The notes under the pieces are model-generated. The model worked only from the letters and a program-made list of their open reading frames with translations, did no database searches and was not told the DNA's origin. The translations under genes were made by a program, and so were the position numbers. Below, piece by piece: positions 43,924-53,268 of a DNA stretch of 57,004 bases (positions are counted from its first letter, which is position 1; the number at the start of each line of letters is the position of its first letter). The stretch lies in assembly GCA_943329665.2 (NCBI GenBank), contig CALQEU020000023.1, positions 1 through 57,004 of the forward strand, read 5' to 3'. Source of the DNA: JAJTFW01 sp903922455. GTDB lineage: Bacteria > Bacteroidota > Bacteroidia > AKYH767-A > OLB10.

Positions 43924-44946
43924 CTATTTCCGCTTCTTATAATCGGCCCAGCTCATTTTTTTGTAGATGTCATCGCCGTAATAGGTAAGAATTTCGGAGA
44001 GGACTTTTGGTTCAAGGAAAAATGGGATCGCGTCAATGATTTGATCCTTTTCATCTAAGATGGTGAGGCTTGGTAATACAAAATTATTTTTTGTGAATTT
44101 TAATGTGAGTGGATGAAAGGGGAATTTATCTTGAGGCAACTTTTGATATAAGCTATCATTCCAAAATAATGGTTTTTTTAATTCTGGATTAAAATCAACC
44201 AAATCAAATTTCTCAAGAGGTTTTATTAAGAGTGAATCTGTAAAAACACCGCGTTCCATCACTTGACATGAATTACACCAGTAGGTATGCATAAAAACTA
44301 ATTTCTTTTTTGAACCTTTATAGTTGCCATCAAAAACATTTTCTGGAAAGAGCCAATTCAATCGCAATAATTTTTCACCAATAGTCGAATCACGAAAAGC
44401 GATATTAAAAGCTGCTGTAAAATCTTCTAAGGAAGTATTACGATATACATTTTCCAATGTAAAAACGAGTATGGGTTCAATTTTTTCTCGGTCGAGATAA
44501 CCGGGGGCCAATAATTTTATTAGGAATTCATTTTTATTCGGATCAAATCCATTCAAAAAAAGTGTGCTAGGGTACATTAACTTTCCTTGCAACAACTCAA
44601 TGGCTAAAGGATGTGGAGTTTTAGGAGCTGCTGAGGTGGGCTTGTATTCCTTCCCTTGAAATATGACGGTATCTTTTCCTTCTGCATCAAACTTCACTGA
44701 ATAAAAATTCTGATTCAAATAAAATGCTATGGAGGAATCAGAATAGGTGGTTTCCATCATGCGTTTGCACCAACCACACCAGTCGGTGTAGAAATCAAGC
44801 AGGATCGGTTTCGGTTGCTTTTTTACTGCCTCCTGTGCTTCTTTTAAAGTCATCCATCTCACTAAGCTCGTCTCTTTTTTTTGAGCCGATACTTGGGGGG
44901 TGAAATATAAAAATGCAATGAGAAGTAGAAGTTTTGCTTTTTTCAT
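43924..44946 (-). CDS. Exported protein with two thioredoxin-like domains
   Basis: 340 residues. A signal peptide (MKKAKLLLLIAFLYFTPQVSAQ) precedes a first thioredoxin fold with the active site WCGWCK (W56-K61, DFYTDWCGWCKRMM), related to DUF255/SoxW-like proteins. A second fold has a CNSC pair (C224, C227; FMHTYWCNSCQVM). Tandem redox sites suggest a periplasmic oxidoreductase relay; partners are unknown. A perfect -7 box lies 18 nt upstream of the ATG. No adjacent cytochrome or DsbD gene was seen. Confidence 0.8.
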   Translation of the reverse strand: MKKAKLLLLIAFLYFTPQVSAQKKETSLVRWMTLKEAQEAVKKQPKPILLDFYTDWCGWCKRMMETTYSDSSIAFYLNQNFYSVKFDAEGKDTVIFQGKEYKPTSAAPKTPHPLAIELLQGKLMYPSTLFLNGFDPNKNEFLIKLLAPGYLDREKIEPILVFTLENVYRNTSLEDFTAAFNIAFRDSTIGEKLLRLNWLFPENVFDGNYKGSKKKLVFMHTYWCNSCQVMERGVFTDSLLIKPLEKFDLVDFNPELKKPLFWNDSLYQKLPQDKFPFHPLTLKFTKNNFVLPSLTILDEKDQIIDAIPFFLEPKVLSEILTYYGDDIYKKMSWADYKKRK

Positions 44947-44964
44947 ATCCTAGATTGAATTTTA

Positions 44965-44972
44965 CAAAGATA
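44965..44972 (-). promoter_or_regulatory. -7 box for the two-thioredoxin gene
   Basis: TATCTTTG on the minus strand, perfect TAnnTTTG, ending 18 nt before the ATG at 44946. Confidence 0.6.
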
Positions 44973-45056
44973 TAAAGCAAAAAAGAATGTTCATATAAAT
45001 TATCACAGATTGATTCTCGAAAATCAAAAAGCTTGACTTTTAATGTCATTCCAAGC

Positions 45057-45096
45057 CTCTCCATCCTCTCCTGAAGGGGAGGACAAGGATGGAGAG
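45057..45096. repeat. Nested inverted repeat downstream of the BNR-protein gene
   Basis: CTCTCCATCC (45057-45066) pairs with GGATGGAGAG (45087-45096), and between them CCTCTCC/GGGGAGG can pair around a TGAA loop. It lies 55 nt beyond the stop of the minus-strand BNR gene. It could terminate that gene, although no T-run follows, or be a REP-like element. Confidence 0.5.
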
Positions 45097-45151
45097 GGGA
45101 GTTAAAGAAATTATTTTACGAATTGAAGTAGGTAATATTTAAATTGAAATT

Positions 45152-48100
45152 CTACTTTCCACCTGGTATTCTACCTGGAGTATAAGGAGCTTTTAATTGT
45201 TCTAATGCATTCTCGACACTCGTTATTTCTGCACCCACTGATTTTAAATCTGTAATCACTTGTTTCAATTCCTTTTCTGCAATGGCAAATGATTTACGAA
45301 ATGTGCCGGTGGGAGCGGTGGTTGTATTCCACATTCCATATTCAATGGTTCCTACTCGATCGTTGATAGAAGGAGCTGTTTCGAATTCGCGTTTAGCTAG
45401 TGAACCATCTCCAAACAGTTTTAAATTAATTGCATTCATTCGAACTTGAATATCATTCAAGCTTTTCACAAGAGCCGGAGTCGTACTCGGTGTTTCTATC
45501 AATGCTTGCTTAATAAACTTCAATTTATAATTAATTTCATTTCGATATTCATTCGTTCCTCCCAACACCCTGCGCAATTCCGAAACCTCTTTACAGAACT
45601 CTTCATACGCTTTTTTATCCGTTGCACTAAATGTATTTAAGTTTAAACTTCTCAACGTAAAAGGCTGAGACGGTGCTATCTCGGTGGTGATCCCATCCTC
45701 CACCTTGCTGAGAGTGACCGTATAGTTTCCAGGCATTGCCATTGCACCTACTGGACTTTGATCCCAAGGATTGTTGGGATCAGGATTATAAAAATTAACT
45801 GGGTTCGTAGCGGCATAACGTAAATCCCAATTTAGACGCTTTAATCCCTTTTTAGGTGCTGCCTTCAAATTTCGTATAGATACACCGTTAGCATCCTTAA
45901 TCGTGAAGATTAAATAAGGTTCTGTTTGATTATCTTCCAATCGAATAGAATCGGCAGATGGATAATAAACAGGTTCCCCTTTATTTATTTTTCCTTTCTC
46001 CATCTCTTGTCTCTTCTCCTTAATTGTTTTGATATCGTCTTTTAAATAATAAGTAAACATTGTTCCTTGCTTTGGATTCTCACAAGTATAAAAGCTTTCG
46101 CCTAAAAATCCTTTCAACGGAAATCCATGTTCTTGATACTCTATGAATTGAACACCTTCTTTTATTGGATAAATAGTTGCCACTTGATCTAAATCTTCTA
46201 CTTTCATTTTTCTCAGAGGAGAATAATCATCCAAAATATAAAATCCTCTTCCGAAAGTGGCAAGCACCAAATCACTTTCACGCTCTTGAATTTCCATATC
46301 ACGAACCGCAACGGTTGGAAGTCCGCCTTTCATTTGCACCCAACGATTACCGCCATTAATACTGCAATAAACCCCGAATTCTGTTCCTACAAAAAGCAGA
46401 TTTTTGTTGATAGGATCTTCTGCCATGCAATACGTACTTCCTCTTTCAGGCAAGTTATTGGAGATGGATGACCAAGTTCGTCCACCATCCACACTCTTAT
46501 AAATATACGGTTTGAAATCACCATAGCGATGATGATTAAACGTTGCATAGAAAACATTCATCTCATGTCGTGATGCCACAATTTGATTCACATACGTACG
46601 ATCGGGTACCCCAAGGAAAGATTCAATTTTTGTCCAATTCTTTCCACCGTCAGTGGTCACTTGAATGAGTCCATCATCCGTTCCGACTACCAAATGATTT
46701 TCATCGAATGGAGATTCAGCAATAGAAACAAGTTGTCCGTAAATATCTGTCGACTGATTTTTTGCAACTGCATCCATGCTCCACACTTTCCCCATCACCG
46801 GTAATTTATTGCGATCAATTTGACGAGACAAATCTCCACTGATGGCTATCCAGTTTTCACCACGATCATCGGTACGGAATAATTTATTGGCTCCAAAATA
46901 AAGACGTGTATTCGTATGCTTAGAAATGATAATAGGTGCATCCCAATTCCATCTTAAGCCTGGTTCGCCCTCCCCTTCCACGGGTTTAATATCGAGGGCT
47001 TCTCCGCTTTTCTTATCATAGCGCACAAGACCGCCATATTGTGATTCAGAATAAACAATATTTGGATCTTTTGGATCTATTACCGTTTCAAATCCATCTC
47101 CACCTGTGGTGATCACCCAATCCATATTATGAATTCCGTTTGCGCTTATCGTTCTGGAAGGACCACCCAATGTATTATTATCTTGCGTACCTCCGTAAAC
47201 GTTATAGAACGGCGTTGCATTATCTACAGCTACTTTGTAGAACTGAGTGATTGGTAAATTTGTTTTAAACTCCCAATTCGCAGCGTAATCAAATGTCTCG
47301 TACAAACCACCATCACAACCGGCTAACAGATGATTGGTATTTTTTGGATTGATCCAAAGCGCGTGATTATCTACGTGCTTATATTTTTCTCCTAACGTTT
47401 TAAATGATTTACCACCATCGGCAGAAACCGTGATGAAAAAATCCATCGAGAAAAGTTTATCTACATCTTTTGGATCACAAAATATTTCAACGTAATAATT
47501 TCCACTTGTATTTAGATCCCCACGTCTTTCCCAACTAGCGCCACGATCGGTAGACCGATAGGTGCCGCCTTTCTTATCACCGGCCTCCACTATACAATAC
47601 AACACATCTGGATTCACGGGCGACACACCCATTCCAATTCTTCCTAAATCAACTTCGGGTAAGCCCTTATTAATTTTATTCCAAGTAACACCTGCATCGG
47701 TGCTTTTATAAATTCCGGATTCGGGTCCGCCGCTGATGTAAGTGAATCCTTGACGACGACGTTGATGCGCAGTTGCATACAAAACATTATTATTTCTTGG
47801 ATCCATGTGAATTTCATTACAGCCTGTATGCTCGCTCACCGATAAAATATTCTTCCATGTTTTACCACCATCTGTCGTTTTATAAATACCACGATCGCCG
47901 CCGGCACTCCACAAAGGTCCGTAAGCAGCAACATAAACCACATCTGAATTGGAAGGATCGACTACAATCATTCCGGTATGTTCAGAATTTTTAAGTCCCA
48001 CATTTTTCCAACTCTTACCACCGTCTTCCGACTTATAAACACCATCGCCATAAGCGACGCTGCGTTGATTATTATTTTCGCCTGTTCCTACCCAAACTAT

Positions 48101-48436
48101 ATTTGTATTATTTGGGTCAATGGTTACACAGCCTATCGAGTAAGATCCTTCCTTATCAAAAACAGGCGAGTAGGTGATCCCTGCATTGGTTGTTTTCCAT
48201 ACTCCACCCGAGGCTGCAGCTACATAATACTCATTGATATTATTTGGATTCACTTCAACATCGGAGACACGACCACTCGTGACAGCAGGACCGATAGAGC
48301 GAAACGTAAATCCGCTGAGGATGCCTGAATTAAAAACGGAATCTTTTGAAGCTCCTGTTCCTGAATTTTTCTTTTGTGAGAAGGATGGCGAGACCATCAA
48401 CAGCAGTAGTGCTAATACAATAATTCTTTTAAACAT
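45152..48436 (-). CDS. Secreted BNR/VPS10-type beta-propeller protein (glycosyl-hydrolase-like)
   Basis: 1094 residues. A signal peptide (MFKRIIVLALLLLMVSPSFS) is followed by two large propellers built from BNR/Asp-box repeats (GVYKSEDGGKSWKNV, GIYKTTDGGKTWKNI, GIYKSTDAGVTWNKI, YKSVDGGRTWSSI). The C-terminal FN3-like and helical region (about 800-1094) ends TPGRIPGGK. The family is common in Bacteroidota and is labelled glycosyl hydrolase or sortilin-like, without a demonstrated substrate. Likely periplasmic or surface. No T9SS domain is present, so export ends at the periplasm or uses another route. Monocistronic. Confidence 0.85.
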   Translation of the reverse strand: MFKRIIVLALLLLMVSPSFSQKKNSGTGASKDSVFNSGILSGFTFRSIGPAVTSGRVSDVEVNPNNINEYYVAAASGGVWKTTNAGITYSPVFDKEGSYSIGCVTIDPNNTNIVWVGTGENNNQRSVAYGDGVYKSEDGGKSWKNVGLKNSEHTGMIVVDPSNSDVVYVAAYGPLWSAGGDRGIYKTTDGGKTWKNILSVSEHTGCNEIHMDPRNNNVLYATAHQRRRQGFTYISGGPESGIYKSTDAGVTWNKINKGLPEVDLGRIGMGVSPVNPDVLYCIVEAGDKKGGTYRSTDRGASWERRGDLNTSGNYYVEIFCDPKDVDKLFSMDFFITVSADGGKSFKTLGEKYKHVDNHALWINPKNTNHLLAGCDGGLYETFDYAANWEFKTNLPITQFYKVAVDNATPFYNVYGGTQDNNTLGGPSRTISANGIHNMDWVITTGGDGFETVIDPKDPNIVYSESQYGGLVRYDKKSGEALDIKPVEGEGEPGLRWNWDAPIIISKHTNTRLYFGANKLFRTDDRGENWIAISGDLSRQIDRNKLPVMGKVWSMDAVAKNQSTDIYGQLVSIAESPFDENHLVVGTDDGLIQVTTDGGKNWTKIESFLGVPDRTYVNQIVASRHEMNVFYATFNHHRYGDFKPYIYKSVDGGRTWSSISNNLPERGSTYCMAEDPINKNLLFVGTEFGVYCSINGGNRWVQMKGGLPTVAVRDMEIQERESDLVLATFGRGFYILDDYSPLRKMKVEDLDQVATIYPIKEGVQFIEYQEHGFPLKGFLGESFYTCENPKQGTMFTYYLKDDIKTIKEKRQEMEKGKINKGEPVYYPSADSIRLEDNQTEPYLIFTIKDANGVSIRNLKAAPKKGLKRLNWDLRYAATNPVNFYNPDPNNPWDQSPVGAMAMPGNYTVTLSKVEDGITTEIAPSQPFTLRSLNLNTFSATDKKAYEEFCKEVSELRRVLGGTNEYRNEINYKLKFIKQALIETPSTTPALVKSLNDIQVRMNAINLKLFGDGSLAKREFETAPSINDRVGTIEYGMWNTTTAPTGTFRKSFAIAEKELKQVITDLKSVGAEITSVENALEQLKAPYTPGRIPGGK

Positions 48437-48632
48437 GATTTTAATATATTAATCGATTAATAGTTTACCATTTACTTTATCGTTTCCCTTTATAGACGTG
48501 TTAATTTCATTCCAAAAGCAAGTACGCCAAACAAAGAAAGGATTCATGGCTAAATTAATATTTTGAGGCATACAAAAAAGCATCAACCGACAGGAAGTGT
48601 AAAATCATCGACCAATAATAACAAAGAGAGGT

Positions 48633-49217
48633 TTACTTTAAATATCCCTCTATCATTTTGATCATCTCTTGCAGTGTTTCTTCGTCATTTTGACGCATGG
48701 GAAAGCCTTCGGTGGTCATTAATATTTCATTCTTTTCATTGATAATGACAGAAGTTGGATACGAATTCACCCCAAATTTAGAAGAGATCGTATAGCATTT
48801 TGGACTCATCCCAGTGCTCCCATCTTCTTGACATTCGGGAAGGATGGGATAACGTATAGATTCTGTTCGATACCGTTTTGCTGTGGCATTTCCAGAAACA
48901 GAATCAATGCTATTGAATAAAATTAATTGAGATGGCGTATGCGGTGCAATGGCTAATAGTTGAAACTTTGTACCTTTAAAATGATCATTTAATTTATTGA
49001 ATACAGGAATCTCCTTCATGCAGGGTCCGCATCCAATATAGAAAAAGCTAATGAACGTAATTTTATTTTTGAAGTACGTACTATCGATGGTTTTGTTATC
49101 GATTGTTTTTCCGTAAAAAACAGGCATCTTAAAAACAGATTGTGCATTTACTGATCCGAATATCATCGATAGGAAAACAAAATAAATTAATCGCTTATAT
49201 ATTAAGATCGTCTTCAT
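48633..49217 (-). CDS. TlpA/ResA-like thiol-disulfide oxidoreductase
   Basis: 194 residues. A signal peptide (YFVFLSMIFGSVNAQ) precedes a thioredoxin fold with CGPC at 63-66 (FFYIGCGPCMKEIPVFNKL) and the cis-Pro region (SYPTSVIINEKNEILM). The central insertion and overall layout match the TlpA/AhpC-TSA-like group. It probably reduces disulfides in the periplasm. Its ATG overlaps the upstream MFS-transporter stop by 4 nt, so the two are translationally coupled, an unusual pairing. Confidence 0.82.
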   Translation of the reverse strand: MKTILIYKRLIYFVFLSMIFGSVNAQSVFKMPVFYGKTIDNKTIDSTYFKNKITFISFFYIGCGPCMKEIPVFNKLNDHFKGTKFQLLAIAPHTPSQLILFNSIDSVSGNATAKRYRTESIRYPILPECQEDGSTGMSPKCYTISSKFGVNSYPTSVIINEKNEILMTTEGFPMRQNDEETLQEMIKMIEGYLK

Positions 49218-50443
49218 TTTTCACTTTGTTGCTTGATAAATCTTCCTGATAAAGTTCTCCATGCTAGAAATCCACTGATTGAAACTAAGATTGCTCCCAT
49301 CATAAATGCTGCTCCCGGAAAATAGATGACACTATTTTTCTTTGTAAAAAAAGCAAATAGATTCGTCATTAAGGGTGGTCCTATAATAGAGGTTACGCTG
49401 ATTAAGCTGGTAAGGGCGCCTTGCAATTCGCCTTGTTCATTTGCGGGCACTTGGTTAGAAATAATTCCTTGCAACGATGGGCCGGCAATTCCACCTAAGC
49501 AATAGGGAATCAAGAAGACGAACATCATCCATCCTTGATTGCTAAAAGCAAACAAGGATAAACCGACTGCATACATCATCATCCCTACGTAAACGGAGCG
49601 GTTAGGACCGAGACGAGGATTAATGATTCGAATTAATCCACCTTGAACGATTGCGACGCAGAGTCCAGCCATTCCTAAAGAATAACCAACCATCGCTTTA
49701 CTCCAACTAAATCTTTCGATGGTAAAAAATGTCCAAGTACTTTGCACGGCATGAGCAGCAATGTAGACTAAAACCAAAGAAGCTACCAATCCTAAAATAA
49801 CCGGATAGCGTCCTAAATGTTTTAATGAACCGATGGGATTGGCTCTTTTCCATTCGAATTTTCTTCTGTTCTCTACGCTTAATGATTCGGGCAAAACAAA
49901 ATAACCATACACCCAATTTAAAAACGTCAATCCTGCTGCTGCGAAAAAAGGAATACGAGAACCAAACTCTCCCAAAACACCACCGATTACGGGACCTACA
50001 ATAAATCCGATTCCAAATGCCATTCCCACAATACCAAAATTTTGAGCACGTTTTTCGGGAGTACTAATGTCTGCAATATACGCTGTTGCTGTGGTGATGC
50101 TTGCGCCACATATTCCTGATAAAAGTCGACCTACAAACAACCATGCGATGGTGGGTGCAAATGCAAGAAATAAATAATCCAATCCAAATCCAAAAAGAGA
50201 AATTAATAAGATAGGTCTTCTTCCAAAACGATCACTCAAGCCGCCTAAGATGGGTGAAAACAAAAACTGCATGATGGCATACGCAAACATCATCCAACCA
50301 CCATACTTGGATGCATCGCTAACAGTGCCTCCTGTTAATTCTTGAATGAGTGCTGGCAATACGGGTAAAATAATTCCCAGCCCAATGATATCCACCAGCA
50401 TAGTAATAAAAATAAAACTGAGTGCTGGTTTATTGCTTTTCAT
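49214..50443 (-). CDS. MFS transporter, TetA/TCR drug:H+ antiporter type
   Basis: 409 residues with twelve predicted helices. The first cytoplasmic loop motif is GGLSDRFGRRPILLISLFGF (motif A) and the motif-C region is ATAYIADISTPEKRAQNFG / GIGFIVGPVIGG, typical of the 12-helix TCR/TetA group. Substrate unknown: such proteins in Bacteroidota are usually efflux pumps of undefined specificity, so resistance cannot be claimed. It is coupled to the downstream TlpA-like gene. Confidence 0.88.
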   Translation of the reverse strand: MKSNKPALSFIFITMLVDIIGLGIILPVLPALIQELTGGTVSDASKYGGWMMFAYAIMQFLFSPILGGLSDRFGRRPILLISLFGFGLDYLFLAFAPTIAWLFVGRLLSGICGASITTATAYIADISTPEKRAQNFGIVGMAFGIGFIVGPVIGGVLGEFGSRIPFFAAAGLTFLNWVYGYFVLPESLSVENRRKFEWKRANPIGSLKHLGRYPVILGLVASLVLVYIAAHAVQSTWTFFTIERFSWSKAMVGYSLGMAGLCVAIVQGGLIRIINPRLGPNRSVYVGMMMYAVGLSLFAFSNQGWMMFVFLIPYCLGGIAGPSLQGIISNQVPANEQGELQGALTSLISVTSIIGPPLMTNLFAFFTKKNSVIYFPGAAFMMGAILVSISGFLAWRTLSGRFIKQQSEK

Positions 50444-50520
50444 TAATTCGAGTAAACAACTATATTGTAAATTTAATGAAATAAAAAATTAAAAATTACT
50501 AAGTTAAAACTTCCTAAAAC

Positions 50521-50559
50521 AAAGACAGCATAAAAACAATACGTTTTTATGCTGTCTTT
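50521..50559. terminator. Strong bidirectional terminator
   Basis: AAAGACAGCATAAAAAC (50521-50537) is perfectly complementary to GTTTTTATGCTGTCTTT (50543-50559): a 17-bp stem with a 5-nt loop and A/T tracts on both sides. It follows the DUF1579 stop codon on the minus strand by 14 nt. Confidence 0.88.
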
Positions 50560-50573
50560 TAATTTGATTCAAA

Positions 50574-51260
50574 TTAATTTTTCTTCATCACTATTTTCAT
50601 GCTCATAAATTCCTTTCCTGCAGGAGGGGTATTATACATTTCCATGCTCATTTCGCTATCACCAGACTGTGTCATCACTTCTCGAACTTTCATCATTTTT
50701 CCAGTGATAAAATCGGGTTGTTCCCCAAGAAATACAAGGCCTTTAGATTTAGGATCTACTGTTCCAGTACTAAATAATAATCCAGTACTCCTATTATCAA
50801 CCCATGAAGAATAATATTTTTTAGATGCATTATCAAATGCAACTAGACCTATTCCATTAAAAGGCATCCCTTCAAATTCTCCAGTGTGTGTAGACTGCTG
50901 ATAGCGTCCATCCAGAATCATTTCAATTTTAACTTTAGCATTACTCATCATCGGCTCAGCACCAGCATATGACCATATTGTAATTTCTTCAGACCAGCTT
51001 CCAGCTTGACTATTTAACATGTCATGCTCTTTGCCAGGAGTCATGTATGCCATCCACTTAGCATTCATTTCGTCAATACTCGAAGCACCAACATCATTCT
51101 GGGCTTCCGTTGAAGTCGAAAGCTCGTTTGACTTTGTTGATTTTGCCTGTGGCGCCGCAGCTTTCACTGGACCCGCCTTTTTAGATGCCGACTTTTGCGT
51201 TTGAGAATAAGAATTAAAACCTAAACTCATCAATAAACATAAAGTTATTATTTTTTTCAT
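50574..51260 (-). CDS. DUF1579 exported protein
   Basis: 228 residues from ATG at 51260. The longer frame (to 51284) is rejected because the shorter one gives a clean signal peptide (MKKIITLCLLMSLGFNSYS) and lies properly behind a -7 box. A low-complexity Lys/Ala/Ser linker (about 25-70) precedes the DUF1579 domain: GKEHDMLNSQAGSWSEEITI, MILDGRYQQSTHTGEFEGMPF and SWVDNRSTGLLFSTG. The domain is beta-rich and uncharacterised, often in secreted or periplasmic proteins. Function unknown. Confidence 0.82.
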   Translation of the reverse strand: MKKIITLCLLMSLGFNSYSQTQKSASKKAGPVKAAAPQAKSTKSNELSTSTEAQNDVGASSIDEMNAKWMAYMTPGKEHDMLNSQAGSWSEEITIWSYAGAEPMMSNAKVKIEMILDGRYQQSTHTGEFEGMPFNGIGLVAFDNASKKYYSSWVDNRSTGLLFSTGTVDPKSKGLVFLGEQPDFITGKMMKVREVMTQSGDSEMSMEMYNTPPAGKEFMSMKIVMKKN

Positions 51261-51286
51261 GGTAGTTTTACATATATTTTCCAATA

Positions 51287-51294
51287 CAAATGTA
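51287..51294 (-). promoter_or_regulatory. -7 box for the DUF1579 gene
   Basis: TACATTTG on the minus strand, perfect TAnnTTTG, 26 nt before the chosen ATG (51260). Confidence 0.6.
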
Positions 51295-51319
51295 CAAAAA
51301 AGATTCGATTTAATTTAAA

Positions 51320-51664
51320 CTATTCCAACTTTAAATACTTAGAAGATAACTTAGGAGGTGCTACAAAGCAATAAGCGCTTGTTATTGCATCTTTGAACAT
51401 ATCCTTTCGAACTTTCTTTAAATTTATTAATGTCCACCCACTTTTTCCCCAAGCATTTGGGACAGGATAGATCACATATTCTTTAAAAGAACAGAACACA
51501 TCTTGATCAATAGGAGATAATCGAACACAAGCTCGGTCGTGTTCAAGATTCAACGTTGCAACTATTTTTCCTTTTACTCGAAATGATGTTTTATTAAAAC
51601 GAGGTTCTTCAGAAACACCATCAAAGGAAAGAGCCCACTTCCTTACTTCGCCTCGAGTAATCAT
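51320..51664 (-). CDS. MmcQ/YjbR-family protein
   Basis: 114 residues of the CyaY-like YjbR fold. EVRKWALSFDGVSEEPRFNK, FRVKGKIVATLNLEHDRACV, and VPNAWGKSGWTLINLKKV are typical. Described as DNA-binding in databases, but the role is not established. The start codon lies inside an inverted repeat (ATCATAC 51660-51666 / GTATGAT 51674-51680) that could act as an operator or hide the start in RNA. Confidence 0.88.
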   Translation of the reverse strand: MITRGEVRKWALSFDGVSEEPRFNKTSFRVKGKIVATLNLEHDRACVRLSPIDQDVFCSFKEYVIYPVPNAWGKSGWTLINLKKVRKDMFKDAITSAYCFVAPPKLSSKYLKLE

Positions 51665-51680
51665 ACAATAAAAGTATGAT
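51660..51680. promoter_or_regulatory. Inverted repeat covering the yjbR-like start codon
   Basis: ATCATAC and GTATGAT separated by 7 nt; the ATG (51662-51664 on the minus strand) is within the left arm. A possible operator or translation-blocking hairpin. Confidence 0.4.
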
Positions 51681-51739
51681 TTACTTTGCAGAAATCAAAA
51701 CCGGGTCGGTATTATTTTGAATGGGAGGAATTGATTGAA

Positions 51740-51808
51740 GGTAACGATAAATTGCTTTATCAATAGAATAAATGTTACCTCCGAAAATTACAATAAATAT
51801 TCGGAGGT
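51740..51808. terminator. Two mutually exclusive hairpins downstream of the helicase gene
   Basis: ACCTCCGAA (51777-51785) pairs with TTCGGAGGT (51800-51808), a 9-bp stem and the likely terminator of the helicase gene. The same ACC bases also belong to GTTACC (51774-51779), which can instead pair with GGTAAC (51740-51745). The two cannot form together. Confidence 0.55.
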
Positions 51809-51873
51809 GTCAATCTAAAACAATTATCATAAAGAAATTCTTAAAATTATAATCTAAGAAAGTGATCCTTTCT

Positions 51874-53118
51874 CTATTTTCTAAAAGATGCTTTTCTGCC
51901 AGCTGTGTTTCTGGATGGACCAGAAGGTGTTGGTTTGCGTGGGCCTTGACGGTTTTTAGCAGCTAAAGCAGGATCAGGAGCGAGCAGCACGCCATCTTGT
52001 AAAAAGTTATGCTTGCGAATAATTTCCAACTCATTGCCATATTTTTTTATCAATTCTTTTTCTACGTCTGCATCATCATATCCGCGGAAACTCACAGATA
52101 CTCCTTCTCTTCCGGCTCTTCCAGTACGACCAATACGATGCACATACGTTTCGCCATCTGCAGGCATATCAAAATTGATTACTAGATCTAATTCTTTCAC
52201 ATCAATACCACGAGAGGCCAAATCGGTTGCTACTAAAATTTTTAAGCTATGTGCTTTAAAAGATTGCAATGCTTTTTCTCTTTGATTTTGTGATTTATCT
52301 CCGTGAATAGCTTGTGCAGGATGGCCTTCTTTGGTTAAAATTTTTGATAAACGATCGGCACCTCTTTTTGTTCTGGTAAAAATTAATGCTTGCTCTGCGG
52401 GTTCCTTCTCCAACACATCCAACAATAAATGTTGTCGTTGATCGCGATTCACATAATACATGCGTTGACGAATTTTAGGAAGATTATTTTCATCGGCCAC
52501 AATTTGCACTCTAACGGGATCGGACATGTGCTTTTCTGCCATCGTGCGAATATCATTAGGCATGGTTGCACTGAATAATAATGTTTGACGCTTTTTCGGA
52601 AGTAGTCCCAAAATTTTATTTAAGTCTCTTGCAAAGCCCATATCCAACATACGATCACATTCATCCAACACCAACACATCTACCTCACCCAATCGCAAAT
52701 GTCCTTGATTGTACAAGTCGATTAATCGACCCGGCGTCGCAATGACAATGGCTGGATGACGTCTCAATTCTTGTTCTTGATTCCTTTGACCTACCCCACC
52801 ATAAATGAGCGCCATTCTAAACGGCAATGATTTTCCGTAAGCACTGAAATTATCATAGATTTGAATGGCAAGTTCACGTGTAGGGGCTAACACTAACACT
52901 TTAATTCCTTTTGGAGGAGTAGATGTTCCTAAAATATGTAAGATGGGCAATGCGAAAGCGGCTGTTTTACCTGTTCCTGTTTGCGCTAAAGAGAGCACAT
53001 CTCTGCCCGCCATTACAGCAGGAATTGTTTGTTCTTGTACGGGTGTTGGTTCACGATACCCCTTTTCATGTAATGCGTCCAAAATTTGAGGAAGCAAATT
53101 TAAATCACTAAATTTCAT
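51874..53118 (-). CDS. rhlE: DEAD-box-family RNA helicase, RhlE type (DECD variant)
   Basis: 414 residues. Q motif FSDLNLLPQILDALHEKGYREPTPVQ (F3...Q28), motif I AQTGTGKT (45-52), Ia APTRELA, Ib TPGR, motif II DECD (152-155, in place of the usual DEAD), motif III SAT, and motifs V-VI ATDLASRGIDV and HRIGRTGRAGREG. A short basic C-terminal tail (RKPTPSGPSRNTAGRKAS) follows, as in RhlE. It remodels rRNA or mRNA, often important in the cold. The transcript has a roughly 150-nt structured leader behind a good promoter, suggesting post-transcriptional control. Confidence 0.92.
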   Translation of the reverse strand: MKFSDLNLLPQILDALHEKGYREPTPVQEQTIPAVMAGRDVLSLAQTGTGKTAAFALPILHILGTSTPPKGIKVLVLAPTRELAIQIYDNFSAYGKSLPFRMALIYGGVGQRNQEQELRRHPAIVIATPGRLIDLYNQGHLRLGEVDVLVLDECDRMLDMGFARDLNKILGLLPKKRQTLLFSATMPNDIRTMAEKHMSDPVRVQIVADENNLPKIRQRMYYVNRDQRQHLLLDVLEKEPAEQALIFTRTKRGADRLSKILTKEGHPAQAIHGDKSQNQREKALQSFKAHSLKILVATDLASRGIDVKELDLVINFDMPADGETYVHRIGRTGRAGREGVSVSFRGYDDADVEKELIKKYGNELEIIRKHNFLQDGVLLAPDPALAAKNRQGPRKPTPSGPSRNTAGRKASFRK

Positions 53119-53131
53119 AATTAATTAATAA

Positions 53132-53174
53132 CCATACGTTTAAAATCATGAAATTCGATCATGATTGCGTATGA
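53132..53174 (-). promoter_or_regulatory. Long hairpin in the helicase 5' leader
   Basis: CATACG (53133-53138) pairs with CGTATG (53168-53173), and inside it AATCATG (53144-53150) pairs with CATGATT (53160-53166) around a 9-nt loop. It stands about 14 nt before the helicase ATG, so it could block or mark the ribosome site. A second small hairpin (AAACC-GGGAG-GGTTT, 53200-53214) lies further upstream in the leader. Confidence 0.55.
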
Positions 53175-53268
53175 GTGGCCTTAGGGGCAATTTCTATTAA
53201 AACCGGGAGGGTTTGCGTGTGTGAAGAAATATCTTGCATCAACGATAGAAACCACGCTTCTGATGGTA

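Noticed and set aside
48440..48632. Short outer-membrane-like tail on the minus strand upstream of the BNR gene
   Set aside because: Only about 30 codons in competing frames, with no signature that would identify it.
49214..50443. Tetracycline resistance gene
   Set aside because: Only the broad TetA/TCR transporter group is supported; substrate cannot be inferred from motifs A and C.
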